Part shown: piece by piece, positions 1 to 6,704 of the stretch
Layout of the letters: each line of letters opens with the position of its first letter
How positions within the stretch are numbered: the stretch's first letter is position 1
Assembly (NCBI GenBank): GCA_035542815.1
Contig: DATKKS010000107.1
Coordinates: forward strand, 1-14,538
Direction: 5' to 3'
Origin: JACRLI01 sp035542815
Lineage (GTDB): Bacteria > Eisenbacteria > RBG-16-71-46 > JACRLI01
Length of the DNA stretch: 14,538 bases
Program-made: the position numbers and the translations under genes
The notes under the pieces: model-generated
What the model was told of the DNA's origin: nothing
Seen by the model: only the letters and a program-made list of their open reading frames with translations
Database searches by the model: none

Positions 1-45
1 GACGGCCAGCAGCGCGGCGAACACGATCAGGGTCGCAGTCTTCAT
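1..45 (-). CDS. 5' end of a gene for an exported protein (partial)
   Basis: Only the first 15 codons are in the window. They read MKTATLIVFAALLAV, a basic N-terminus followed by an unbroken hydrophobic stretch, which is the start of a Sec signal peptide or an N-terminal membrane anchor. The ATG at 45-43 has a purine-rich ribosome site (GGAGAGAG) about 5 to 8 nt upstream. The gene points the same way as the flagellar genes and lies 84 nt beyond the preceding small gene, so it may be read through from the operon or have its own promoter; no clear promoter is seen. In some lineages periplasmic flagellar genes such as flgA follow fliA, but nothing here identifies the product. Confidence 0.6.
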   Translation of the reverse strand, partial: MKTATLIVFAALLAV

Positions 46-57
46 GCGTCTCTCTCC

Positions 58-82
58 GGTCCCGCGACCGGGCCGCGGGATC
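58..82 (-). other. GC-rich inverted repeat before the last partial gene
   Basis: Bases 61-66 (cccgcg) pair with 74-79 (cgcggg) around a 7-nt loop, and the stem can lengthen by an A-T and a G-C pair with one mismatch between them. It lies in the 84-nt gap between the 105-codon gene and the next start, directly before that gene's ribosome site. No run of T follows on the minus strand, so it is not a typical intrinsic terminator. It may be chance in DNA this GC-rich. Confidence 0.25.
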
Positions 83-129
83 CGGCCTCGCAACAGTGCC
101 AACGGGCCGAGCGCACCGTGGGCCGGCGC

Positions 130-447
130 TCAGACTTTCAAATCGATGTTCGTGCCCCGATCGGGGTCGAGCGGGGCGGGCTTGGGGGTGGGCTCCTGCG
201 CCTCTTCCTGCTCCGCGTCCTCTTCGTTGGTGCCGCCACCCTCGTTGCCCCCCTCGTAGGGGTGGAGCGGGTCGCTCTCCACTTTCTGGGTCAGGTTGAC
301 CTGGTTCCGGCGCTGCTCCACCCGCTCCGAGAACTGCTGCCCGGCCGCGCGCTGGTCCACGCTGACCTGGCGCTGCTGCGCGTCCTGGACGCGGTCCACC
401 TGGGTGGTCTGGAGCACCGACTGGGTCAGCCCGCGCACGTCGGTCAT
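130..447 (-). CDS. Small hydrophilic protein encoded downstream of fliA, unknown function
   Basis: The product is 105 residues with no signal peptide or membrane helix. Residues 1-50 are rich in Gln, Val, Arg and Asp and could form a helix or short coiled coil (for example VDRVQDAQQRQVSVDQRAAG). Residues 60-95 are acidic, Gly/Glu/Pro-rich and probably disordered. The chain ends DRGTNIDLKV. The ATG at 447 lies 18 nt after the fliA stop, so the two are likely co-transcribed; the ribosome site is weak (GGCGGG or CGGA). I recall small Gln-rich proteins with IDI/L-x-V endings in flagellar clusters of some Firmicutes, but I cannot verify that link. Third-position GC and the downstream spacing support a real gene. 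Function is unknown; a cytoplasmic flagellar accessory or regulatory role is only a guess from position. Confidence 0.75.
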   Translation of the reverse strand: MTDVRGLTQSVLQTTQVDRVQDAQQRQVSVDQRAAGQQFSERVEQRRNQVNLTQKVESDPLHPYEGGNEGGGTNEEDAEQEEAQEPTPKPAPLDPDRGTNIDLKV

Positions 448-460
448 GATTCCGGCCCGC

Positions 461-473
461 CCGCCTTAGGCGG
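461..473 (-). other. Short hairpin centred on the fliA stop codon
   Basis: The sequence ccgcc-tta-ggcgg forms a perfect 5-bp stem with the fliA TAA stop codon (468-466) as its loop. It sits 14 nt before the start of the next small gene and could affect translation coupling. It is short, and such palindromes are common in GC-rich DNA. Confidence 0.25.
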
Positions 474-1260
474 CCTCCCCGCACAGGAACCGGCGCACCC
501 GCCCGCGCAGCCGCATCAGCGCGCAGGTGTGCACCTGGGAAACGCGAGACTCGGAGATCTCCAGGGTCTCCCCGATCTCCCGCAGGGTCATCTCCTCGAA
601 GTAGTACAGGGCGATCACCAGGCGCTCCTGCTCCGGCAGCTGGTTGACCGCCTCGGCCAGCAGCTGCTTGTCCTCCTCGGACTCGATGAGCTGCAGCGGG
701 TCGTCGTCCACCGCCAGGTCCAGGCAGCTCTCCAGGGTGCCGGAGTCGCGGTCGTCGCCGTGGGCCGACTTGTCCAGGGACAGCAGCACCGTGCCCTTGA
801 TCTCGTCCAGCAGGTGCAGGTACTCGGTCAGCGGCACGCCCAGGGCGTGGGCCACCTCGGTCTCGGTGGCCGGCCGGCCGAACTTCTGGTCCAGCCGGCG
901 GCACACTTCCTCGATCTCGCGGGCCTTGCGCCGGGTGGAGCGGGAGGCCCAGTCCAGCGAGCGCAGCTCGTCCAGCACCGCGCCCCGGATGCGCCACACC
1001 GCGTAAGTCTCGAACTTGGTGCCCTTGCCGGCGTCGTACTTCTCCAGGGCGTCCAGCAGCCCCAGCACGCCCGCCGAGAACAGGTCCTCCTGGTCCACGT
1101 TGCGCGGCAGCCCGGCCGCGATGCGGCTCACCACGTACTTCACCAGCGGGGCGTACTGGCTGAGCACCGCCTGCTTGACCTTGCAGTTGGCCTTGCGCCG
1201 CCGGTCGGAGCGCTCCACGAACGTCCGGACCACCTTCTCGGGATTGACTGCGCTTCGCAT
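466..1260 (-). CDS. fliA: Flagellar sigma factor of the FliA/WhiG family (sigma-28)
   Basis: This 264-residue sigma-70-family factor directs RNA polymerase to late flagellar promoters (flagellin, and often motor and chemotaxis genes) and is normally held by FlgM until the hook is finished. Region 2 spans about residues 30-100, with LPRNVDQEDLFSAGVLGLLD, the TKFETYAVWRIRGA DNA-melting segment and LDELRSLDW, all typical of FliA. Region 3 covers about 115-160. Region 4 (205-255) has LPEQERLVIALYYFEEMTL followed by a helix-turn-helix (REIGETLEISESRVSQVH). Length fits the family (about 235-265). The ATG at 1260 has GGGAG about 11 nt upstream. It is the penultimate full gene of the operon, 19 nt after the small membrane-protein gene. 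No FliA-type promoter is seen within the window, so its targets must lie elsewhere. No flgM is present here. Confidence 0.96.
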   Translation of the reverse strand: MRSAVNPEKVVRTFVERSDRRRKANCKVKQAVLSQYAPLVKYVVSRIAAGLPRNVDQEDLFSAGVLGLLDALEKYDAGKGTKFETYAVWRIRGAVLDELRSLDWASRSTRRKAREIEEVCRRLDQKFGRPATETEVAHALGVPLTEYLHLLDEIKGTVLLSLDKSAHGDDRDSGTLESCLDLAVDDDPLQLIESEEDKQLLAEAVNQLPEQERLVIALYYFEEMTLREIGETLEISESRVSQVHTCALMRLRGRVRRFLCGEAA

Positions 1261-1279
1261 GCTGTCGGCTCTCCCGGCG

Positions 1280-1516
1280 CTAGTGCACCGTCAGGTCAAT
1301 CTGGCGGTCCTTGTGGTCTTCCAGGACCCGCCGGAGCAGGGTTCGCAGCGCGCGGCGGGCCAGGAACTCCCCGGCCGCCCAGGCCAGGACGAAGGCGATG
1401 GCCGCCCGCAGCAGCAGCTGTTCCAGGCCCGCGCCGGCGGCCGCGGCGATGGCGAAGGTGAGCAGGGCGGCCGCGGCGGCCGCCGCCTTCGCCACCCGCG
1501 AAGCCAGCTCGTTCAA
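1280..1516 (-). CDS. Small two-helix membrane protein between flhG and fliA, unknown function
   Basis: I start this 78-residue protein at a TTG (1516-1514) that overlaps the flhG stop as TTGA, with a strong ribosome site (GGGGAGG) 4 nt upstream; translational coupling to flhG is likely. The frame stays open further upstream inside flhG, but that part is out-of-frame reading of flhG. Residues 11-30 (seven Ala after Lys10, then LLTFAIAAAAGAG) and 34-53 (LLLRAAIAFVLAWAAGEFLA) look like two short membrane helices. A basic segment follows (RRALRTLLRR), then EDHKDRQIDLTVH. The positive charges after helix 2 suggest both termini face the cytoplasm. I recognise no family. Its position between the FlhG ATPase and the sigma factor suggests a flagellar role, perhaps as a membrane anchor or regulator, but this is inference only. 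Confidence 0.72.
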   Translation of the reverse strand: MNELASRVAKAAAAAAALLTFAIAAAAGAGLEQLLLRAAIAFVLAWAAGEFLARRALRTLLRRVLEDHKDRQIDLTVH

Positions 1517-2457
1517 CCGGCCTCCCCTTCCAGCTCCAGTTCCACGCCCTCGGCCGGCTCCGGCTCCACCCGCCGCAGGAATCCCTCCAGCCCGGCGGAC
1601 TCGAACCCGGGGTCCTCCAGCAGCCGTCCCGCGAGCTGCTGGATGCACTTGGACGCCAGGCAGTACGGGGCCGCCTGCACGAAGGCCTCCTGCTTCTGCA
1701 CCGCGTGGCCCACCGCCGGGTCGTCGTACACGTAGCCCCACTGGGTCAGCTCCAGGCCCAGGAAGCGGCGGGAGACCAGCGCGATCCGGGCCGCCACCTC
1801 CTGCCACTCGTCGTACCCGGAGACCATGTTCACCACCAGGCGGGGCGGGGCCTGCAGCGGGCGGCGGGCCAGCACCTTGATCAGCGCGTAGGCGTCGGAG
1901 AAGGACGGCGGCTCGGGGGTGGTCACCACCATCACCTCGTCCGCCGCCAGCGCCAGGCTGGTGACGTTCCGCCCGATGCCCGAGCCGGTGTCCACCAGCA
2001 CGAAGTCCAGCTGCTCGTCCAGCTCCTGGATGGAGCGCACCAGCTTCTCGCGGCGGAAGTCGTCCAGGTTGGCCAGCTCCTCCACGCCGCTCGAGGCGGG
2101 CAGCACCCGCAGCCCCAGCGGGCCGTCCAGCACCACGTCCTCCAGCGCGAGGCGTCCCTGCACCACGTCCTTGAGGGTGGTGCGCGGGCTCAGGCCCAGC
2201 AGCAGGTCCACGTTTGCCAGGCCCAGGTCGCCGTCCACCAGCAGCACCTGCTTGCCGCGCTGGGCCAGGGCGATGGCGAGGTTGGCCGCGATGTTCGACT
2301 TGCCCACGCCGCCCTTGCCGCTGGCCACCGCCAGGGTGCGGCGCGGAATGCGGCGCAGCGCGGCCGGGCGCAGCCGGTCGAGCTCGAGCCGGTTTGGGCG
2401 CTGCTCCGCGGCCCGGCGGATCCTAGGCGCCCTGGCCGACGCGCTCGAGCTGTCCAT
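1513..2457 (-). CDS. flhG: FlhG (YlxH/FleN), MinD-type ATPase controlling flagellar number
   Basis: This 314-residue ParA/MinD-like ATPase works with FlhF to set where and how many flagella are built. The deviant Walker A is at residues 46-54 (SGKGGVGKS), the second phosphate/Mg motif at 74-84 (VDGDLGLANVD), and the Walker B/switch at about 153-160 (VLVDTGSG). VTTPEPPSFSDAYALIK at 178-194 is typical of FlhG. The ATG at 2457 is preferred because GGAGG lies 8 nt upstream; a TTG ten codons earlier has no such site. The gene overlaps flhF by 35 nt, so the two are coupled. The N-terminal extension (residues 1-40) is Arg-rich and lacks a clear DQAxxLR motif, the segment that stimulates FlhF GTPase in studied homologues. 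The C-terminus ends in an acidic tail (VELELEGEAG), and a C-terminal amphipathic helix for membrane binding is not obvious. Confidence 0.95.
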   Translation of the reverse strand: MDSSSASARAPRIRRAAEQRPNRLELDRLRPAALRRIPRRTLAVASGKGGVGKSNIAANLAIALAQRGKQVLLVDGDLGLANVDLLLGLSPRTTLKDVVQGRLALEDVVLDGPLGLRVLPASSGVEELANLDDFRREKLVRSIQELDEQLDFVLVDTGSGIGRNVTSLALAADEVMVVTTPEPPSFSDAYALIKVLARRPLQAPPRLVVNMVSGYDEWQEVAARIALVSRRFLGLELTQWGYVYDDPAVGHAVQKQEAFVQAAPYCLASKCIQQLAGRLLEDPGFESAGLEGFLRRVEPEPAEGVELELEGEAG

Positions 2458-3457
2458 CCGTGAAACCTCCGAGGATGCGGCGGGCAAGTCCCTTGCCCGT
2501 GGCGGGTTCGAAATCGCCGGGGACCACCTGGCCGGCGGTCCAGTAGGAGACCGGCAGGCCGGTCTCGGCCAGCGCGCTCAGCAGCTGGCCCGCGGTGGCG
2601 CTCTCGTCGAGCTTGGTGAAAAGGAGCCGGTCGCAGCCCATTCGGGAGAAGCGCGACGCGGCCAGCCTCAGGTCGGGGGTGCGCAGGGTGGCCGGCAGGC
2701 ACAGGTGGGTCTCGTCCGGGCGCACCGCCGCCAGGGTCCGCTCCAGTCCGGCCAGGCCGGCGTCGTCCAGGGGGCCCACCCCGGGGGTGTCCACCAGCAG
2801 CACCGCGGCGCGACACGCCTCGCGGTGGTGCGCCAGCTCCTCGGGGGAGTACCCGACCATCAGATCCACCTTCAGAAGCCGCGCAAACGCCGCCAGTTGA
2901 TCCACCGCCGCGATCCGGCAGGTGTCCGCCGTGAGCAGCTGCACCTCCACCTTCTTTTCAAGCACGAAGTGCGCCGCCAGTTTGGCCAGGGTCGTGGTCT
3001 TGCCCGCGCCCGTTGGTCCAACCATGGCAATGACATGAGGTTGCGCGGCGCTCTTCAGGGGTTGGGTGACCGGAATGAGGGCCTCCAGGGCGGCTTCCAG
3101 GTCCACCCGGGCCCCGGGGCGGCTCCTCTTTTGCCACGCCTCGGCCAACCGGCGTGCAAGAAGCTCATCCACCCCCCGCGAGACCAGGCAGGCCACCGCC
3201 TGGGCCGCCCCCAGGGGGCCCGGCGGGGCCGCCGCCGGGCGCCGGCGCTCCGGTGCCGTCCGGCCGCCGGCGCGGCTGGGGCTCGCCGGGCGCACCGGCT
3301 CGGGCTCGCTCGCCGCAGTGACCTCGAACCCGGAGCGCCCGTCGGAGCGCGGATCCAGCGCGCGGGTCTTGAGCAGCACCGCGGCCTCCCCCAGCTCCGC
3401 CTTCACCGCGGCCAGCGCCTCCGCCATGGTGCGGGCGGTGAACTTCCTAATCCGCAT
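2423..3457 (-). CDS. flhF: FlhF, SRP-type GTPase for flagellar placement
   Basis: This 344-residue protein is an SRP-family GTPase that marks the site of flagellar assembly, usually the pole, and recruits early basal-body parts. An N-terminal B domain (MRIRKFTARTMAEALAAVK) is followed by an Ala/Pro/Arg-rich linker at about 50-85, an N domain at about 90-135, and the G domain. Motifs: G1 GPTGAGKT at 147-154, the I-box/G2 DTCRIAAVDQL at 178-188, G3 DTPGVGP at 223-229, G4 TKLDES at 281-286, and the closing segment WTAGQVVPGDFEPA. The usual SRP-GTPase G3 is DTAGR; here it is DTPGV, losing the arginine. The ATG at 3457 has AGGAAG close upstream and lies inside the last codons of flhA (11-nt overlap). 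Length is slightly under the usual 360-450 because the linker is short. Confidence 0.95.
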   Translation of the reverse strand: MRIRKFTARTMAEALAAVKAELGEAAVLLKTRALDPRSDGRSGFEVTAASEPEPVRPASPSRAGGRTAPERRRPAAAPPGPLGAAQAVACLVSRGVDELLARRLAEAWQKRSRPGARVDLEAALEALIPVTQPLKSAAQPHVIAMVGPTGAGKTTTLAKLAAHFVLEKKVEVQLLTADTCRIAAVDQLAAFARLLKVDLMVGYSPEELAHHREACRAAVLLVDTPGVGPLDDAGLAGLERTLAAVRPDETHLCLPATLRTPDLRLAASRFSRMGCDRLLFTKLDESATAGQLLSALAETGLPVSYWTAGQVVPGDFEPATGKGLARRILGGFTDGQLERVGQGA

Positions 3458-5522
3458 GGGGCTTCCTGACGGCGGCCACCGAGTGCACCGACTCCGCCGC
3501 GGCCACCTCGCGGTAGGACAGCACCACCAGGTTGGGGAACGACTTCTCGGTCAGCCGCCGGAGCTGGGTGCGGATGGCGTGCGAGCACAGCAGCACCGGC
3601 TGCGAGGTGGAGGTCAGCGCGGTCTGCACCGCGTTGCGCAGCTCGCGCAGCAGCAGGTGCAGCGCGGCCGGCTCCAGCACCAGCTCGTGCCCGCCGTCGG
3701 CCGGGGTGAGGCGGTCCACCAGCTCCTGCTCCAGGGTCGCGTCCAGGGTGATCACCGGCAGCTGGCCGCGCGCGTCCTGGTACTGGCGGACGATGGACCG
3801 GCTCAGCGCCTGCCGCGCGAACTCGGCCAGCGCGTCGGGGTCCTTGACCGCCGGGGCGTGATCGGCCAGCGCTTCCAGGATCGTGACCATGTCGCGGATG
3901 CTGATGCGCTCGCGCAGCAGCCGCTGCAGCACCTTCTGCACCCCGCCGACGCTGAGCAGGTTGGGGATGAGTTCCTCCACCACCGCCGGGTGGGTGGCCT
4001 TGACCGTCTGGATGATGGTCTGGGTCTCCTGGCGGGTGAGGATCTCGTGGGCGTGGCTCTTGATGGTCTCGCTCAGGTGCGTGGCGATGACCGCGGCGCA
4101 CTCCACCACGGTGTAGCCGGCGGCTTCCGCCCGCGGCTTGTCGGCGTCCTCGATCCACACCGCCGGCAGGCCGAACACCGGGTCCTTGGTCTTCACGCCC
4201 GGCAGCGGGCCCTCGGCGGTGCCCGGGTCCAGGGCCAGGTACTGCCCCACCCGCACCTCGCCGCGGGCCAGCTCGGTGCCCCGCAGCTGCAGGGAGTACT
4301 CCGCGGGCCGCAGCCGGAGGTTGTCCCGGATGCGGATGGGCGGCACCACCAGCCCCAGCTCGAGCGCGCTCTGGCGGCGCACCAGGGTGACCCGGGAGAG
4401 CAGGTCGCCGCCGCGCTTCTCGTCCACCAGCGGGATCAGGGCGTAGCCGATCTCCAGCTGCAGCGCGTCCAGCGGCAGCAGCTTCTCCACCTCTTCGGGC
4501 CGGGCGGCGGCCTTCTCCCGCTTCTCGCGCTCCCCGGCCCGGTGCTGGCGCTGCTGGGTGCGGCGCACGCTCAGCCCCAGCCCCACCGCCACCGCACTGA
4601 TCGCCAGGAACGGCAGCTTGGGCAGCCCCGGGACCACCGCCAGCGAGAACAGCAGCCCGCCGGTGAGCAGCAGCGCCCGCGGCTTGACCAGCATCTCCTT
4701 GAGGATCTGCGCGCCCAGGTTGGAGGAGCCGCTGACGCGGGTGATGATGATGCCCGAGGCGGTGGAGATGATGAGCGCCGGGATCTGCGCCACCAAGCCG
4801 TCGCCCACGGTGAGCAGGGTGAACTGCCGCAGGGCGTCGCCCGCGGACATGCCCATCTGGACCACCCCCACCACCAGCCCGCCCACGATGTTGACCAGGA
4901 TGATGATCACCGCGGCGATGGCGTCGCCGCGCACAAACTTGCTGGCGCCGTCCATGGCGCCGTAGAAGTCCGCCTCCCTGCTCAGCTCCAGGCGGCGACG
5001 GCGGGCCTCGGCCTCGTCGATGTGCCCGGCGTTCAGATCGGCGTCGATGGCCATCTGCCGGCCGGGCATGCCGTCCAGGGTGAAGCGCGCCGCCACCTCC
5101 GCCACCCGTCCCGCGCCCTTGGTGATGACCAGGAACTGGATCACGGTCAGGATGGTGAAGATCACCAGCCCCACCGCGTAGTTGCCCCCCACCACGAAGC
5201 TGCCGAACGCGGCGATCACCTGGCCGGCGTAGCCGTTCAGCAGCACCAGCCGGGTGGCGGCCACGTTCAGCGCCAGGCGCAGCAGGGTGCACAGCAGCAG
5301 CACCGAGGGGAACACCGACAGCTCCACCGGCTTCTGCACGTACACCGTGAGCAGCAGGATCAGGAGCGCCAGCATCATGTCGAACACCAGCAGCAGGTCC
5401 AGCACCAGGGTGGGCAGCGGGACCAGCATCAGCGCCAGGATGACCAGCAGCCCCAGGCCCACCAGCAGCTCCCCGTAGCGGGAGCTGGCGGGCAGGGGGG
5501 CGGTGCGGGCGGTGGCTTCCAT
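3447..5522 (-). CDS. flhA: FlhA, flagellar type III export gate protein
   Basis: FlhA is the large membrane component of the flagellar export gate. It uses the proton gradient and docks chaperone-substrate complexes with its cytoplasmic ring. At 691 residues it has the usual length. The N-terminal half (about 15-315) carries eight likely membrane helices, with the conserved LLRLALNVAATRLVL at 80-94, the cytoplasmic loop GMPGRQMAIDADLNAG at 151-166, and KFVRGDAIAAV at 195-205. Asp200 in the last segment matches the conserved loop aspartate near Salmonella Asp208. VGDGLVAQIPALIISTASG at 239-257 is also a family hallmark. From about 320 the chain is cytoplasmic, starting with a charged linker and ending in the ring-forming domain. 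The ATG at 5522 has GAGG 9 nt upstream and lies 11 nt after flhB; the stop overlaps flhF. Confidence 0.98.
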   Translation of the reverse strand: MEATARTAPLPASSRYGELLVGLGLLVILALMLVPLPTLVLDLLLVFDMMLALLILLLTVYVQKPVELSVFPSVLLLCTLLRLALNVAATRLVLLNGYAGQVIAAFGSFVVGGNYAVGLVIFTILTVIQFLVITKGAGRVAEVAARFTLDGMPGRQMAIDADLNAGHIDEAEARRRRLELSREADFYGAMDGASKFVRGDAIAAVIIILVNIVGGLVVGVVQMGMSAGDALRQFTLLTVGDGLVAQIPALIISTASGIIITRVSGSSNLGAQILKEMLVKPRALLLTGGLLFSLAVVPGLPKLPFLAISAVAVGLGLSVRRTQQRQHRAGEREKREKAAARPEEVEKLLPLDALQLEIGYALIPLVDEKRGGDLLSRVTLVRRQSALELGLVVPPIRIRDNLRLRPAEYSLQLRGTELARGEVRVGQYLALDPGTAEGPLPGVKTKDPVFGLPAVWIEDADKPRAEAAGYTVVECAAVIATHLSETIKSHAHEILTRQETQTIIQTVKATHPAVVEELIPNLLSVGGVQKVLQRLLRERISIRDMVTILEALADHAPAVKDPDALAEFARQALSRSIVRQYQDARGQLPVITLDATLEQELVDRLTPADGGHELVLEPAALHLLLRELRNAVQTALTSTSQPVLLCSHAIRTQLRRLTEKSFPNLVVLSYREVAAAESVHSVAAVRKPHAD

Positions 5523-5533
5523 GGCTCAGGTCC

Positions 5534-6610
5534 TCACGCCACGCCTGCGCGGCGGGCGCGCAGCCGGTAGACGAACGCCAGCACCTCGGCGACCGCCTCG
5601 TAGAACTGGATGGGGATTTCCTGGCCCACCTCCACCGCCTGGTACAGGGCCCGGGCCAGGACGCGGTCCTCCACCATCGGCACGTTGTGGTTGCGGGCGA
5701 TCTCCTTGATCCGCTGGGCCAGCAGCCGGGCGCCCTTGGCCAGCACCACCGGGGCGCTCATCTGCCCGCCGCGGTAGCGCAGCGCCACCGCGTAGTGGGT
5801 GGGGTTGGAGATCACCACGTCGGCCTTGGGCACGTCCTGCATCATCCGGCGGCGGCTCATGGCGCGCTGCAGCGCGCGCATCCGGGCGCGCACCCGCGGG
5901 TCGCCCTCCGACTGCTTGGCCTCGTCCTTGACCTCCTCGCGGGTCATCTTGAGGTTCTCCTCGAACTGGAACCGCTTCCAGCCGTAGTCGGCCAGCGCCA
6001 CCAGCAGCAGGCCCAGGGTCACCCGCAGCGCCAGGTGGTAGGTGGCCCGGCCGGCCGCCGGCAGCACTTGCGAAAGGTCGCTGCCGTGGAACGGGATCAG
6101 GCGCAGGAACTCGTCGCGCAGCGTGCCCCAGGTGAGCCAGGTGATGATGGCCAGCTTCACGATCGCCTTGACCAGCTCCACCAGCCCGTTGCGCGAGAAG
6201 ATGCGCTGGGCGCCCTTGATCGGGTTGAGGTTGGAGAGCTTGGGCGTGAGCGGCGCCCCGCTGAACACGAACCCCACCTGCATCAGGTTGGAGAGCACCC
6301 CGGTGAGGCCGATCAGCAGCAGCGCCGGCGCCATCGCCCAGCCCACGTGCACCAGCAGGAAGGTCACTTCCCCCTGCGCCGACTCCGCGCTCCAGGCGCG
6401 GTGGATACCCTCGCCCCAGTACAGGCGCGCCAGGCCCCCCAGCTCCCGGGCCATGTGCGGGGCGGCCCAGGACAGCGCCAAAATACTGGCCAGCAGTACC
6501 AGCGCAGAATTCACCTCCTGGCTCTGCGCCACCTGGCCCCGGGAGCGGGCCTCGGCCCGTTTTCGGGGTGATGCTGGCTCGGTTTTCTCGTCCTTATTCT
6601 CTTCCGCCAA
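5534..6610 (-). CDS. flhB: FlhB, export gate protein and substrate-specificity switch
   Basis: FlhB closes the export channel and, by cleaving itself between Asn and Pro of an NPTH loop, changes export from hook to filament proteins. The 358-residue chain opens with the typical KTEPASPRKRAEARSRGQV, has four membrane helices at about 35-50, 83-105, 145-163 and 190-208, a charged linker (MTREEVKDEAKQSEGDP), and NPTH at 269-272 in VVISNPTHYAVALRY. All expected parts are present. The start is a TTG (6610-6608), with GGAG 9 nt upstream. An alternative ATG start is not found nearby, and the TTG places the conserved N-terminus correctly. A 94-nt gap separates it from fliR, the widest inside the export-gate block. 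It is followed 11 nt later by flhA. Confidence 0.97.
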   Translation of the reverse strand: MAEENKDEKTEPASPRKRAEARSRGQVAQSQEVNSALVLLASILALSWAAPHMARELGGLARLYWGEGIHRAWSAESAQGEVTFLLVHVGWAMAPALLLIGLTGVLSNLMQVGFVFSGAPLTPKLSNLNPIKGAQRIFSRNGLVELVKAIVKLAIITWLTWGTLRDEFLRLIPFHGSDLSQVLPAAGRATYHLALRVTLGLLLVALADYGWKRFQFEENLKMTREEVKDEAKQSEGDPRVRARMRALQRAMSRRRMMQDVPKADVVISNPTHYAVALRYRGGQMSAPVVLAKGARLLAQRIKEIARNHNVPMVEDRVLARALYQAVEVGQEIPIQFYEAVAEVLAFVYRLRARRAGVA

Positions 6611-6704
6611 GGCGAGTTACTCCGAGGCTGCCGGCGCGCGGCAGGATTTGCCCGCGGCTCGCGCCGGGGCGTGCAAAACGCGCTTCCACAGAGGGAAACG
6701 CAAG
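6611..6704 (-). other. 94-nt fliR-flhB gap with a hairpin
   Basis: This is the only real spacer in the export-gate gene block. It holds a perfect 6-bp inverted repeat, ctgccg (6628-6633) and cggcag (6639-6644), with a 5-nt GC loop, just upstream of the flhB ribosome site at about 6620-6623. No T run follows, so a standard terminator is unlikely. I find no convincing promoter for sigma-70, sigma-28 or sigma-54. A sequence resembling a sigma-54 site has the wrong spacing. The hairpin may influence flhB translation or mRNA processing. Confidence 0.35.

Noticed and set aside
118..1461. 447-codon plus-strand open frame opposite fliA and the two small genes
   Set aside because: It has the same antisense GC artefact composition (His/Gln/Leu/Gly/Ala runs), and the opposite strand codes for a complete sigma factor.
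1280..1807. 175-residue version of the small membrane protein extending into flhG
   Set aside because: Residues before the TTG at 1516 are Gly/Arg/Pro-rich out-of-frame reading of flhG, and the ribosome site lies just before that TTG.
1513..2487. Longer flhG starting at TTG 2487
   Set aside because: The ATG at 2457 has GGAGG at ideal spacing; the TTG has no comparable site, and the extra ten residues show no conserved feature.
3403..5292. Long alternative minus-strand frame inside flhA, with others at 2190-2816, 7460-8515, 9408-10172, 10846-11880, 11877-12707 and 12907-13548
   Set aside because: They are Gly/Pro/Arg/Ala-rich out-of-frame readings of the real genes, without domains or ribosome sites.
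3066..5570. 834-codon open frame on the plus strand, opposite flhF and flhA
   Set aside because: It is a mirror frame caused by high third-position GC. Its translation is Gln/His/Arg/Leu-rich low-complexity sequence with no family signal, whereas the minus-strand FlhA and FlhF are complete.
6660..6695. Sigma-54-like promoter in the fliR-flhB gap (minus strand TGTGGAAGCGCGTTTTGCAC)
   Set aside because: GG and GC elements are 11 nt apart instead of the strict 10, and the -24 element lacks CAC.
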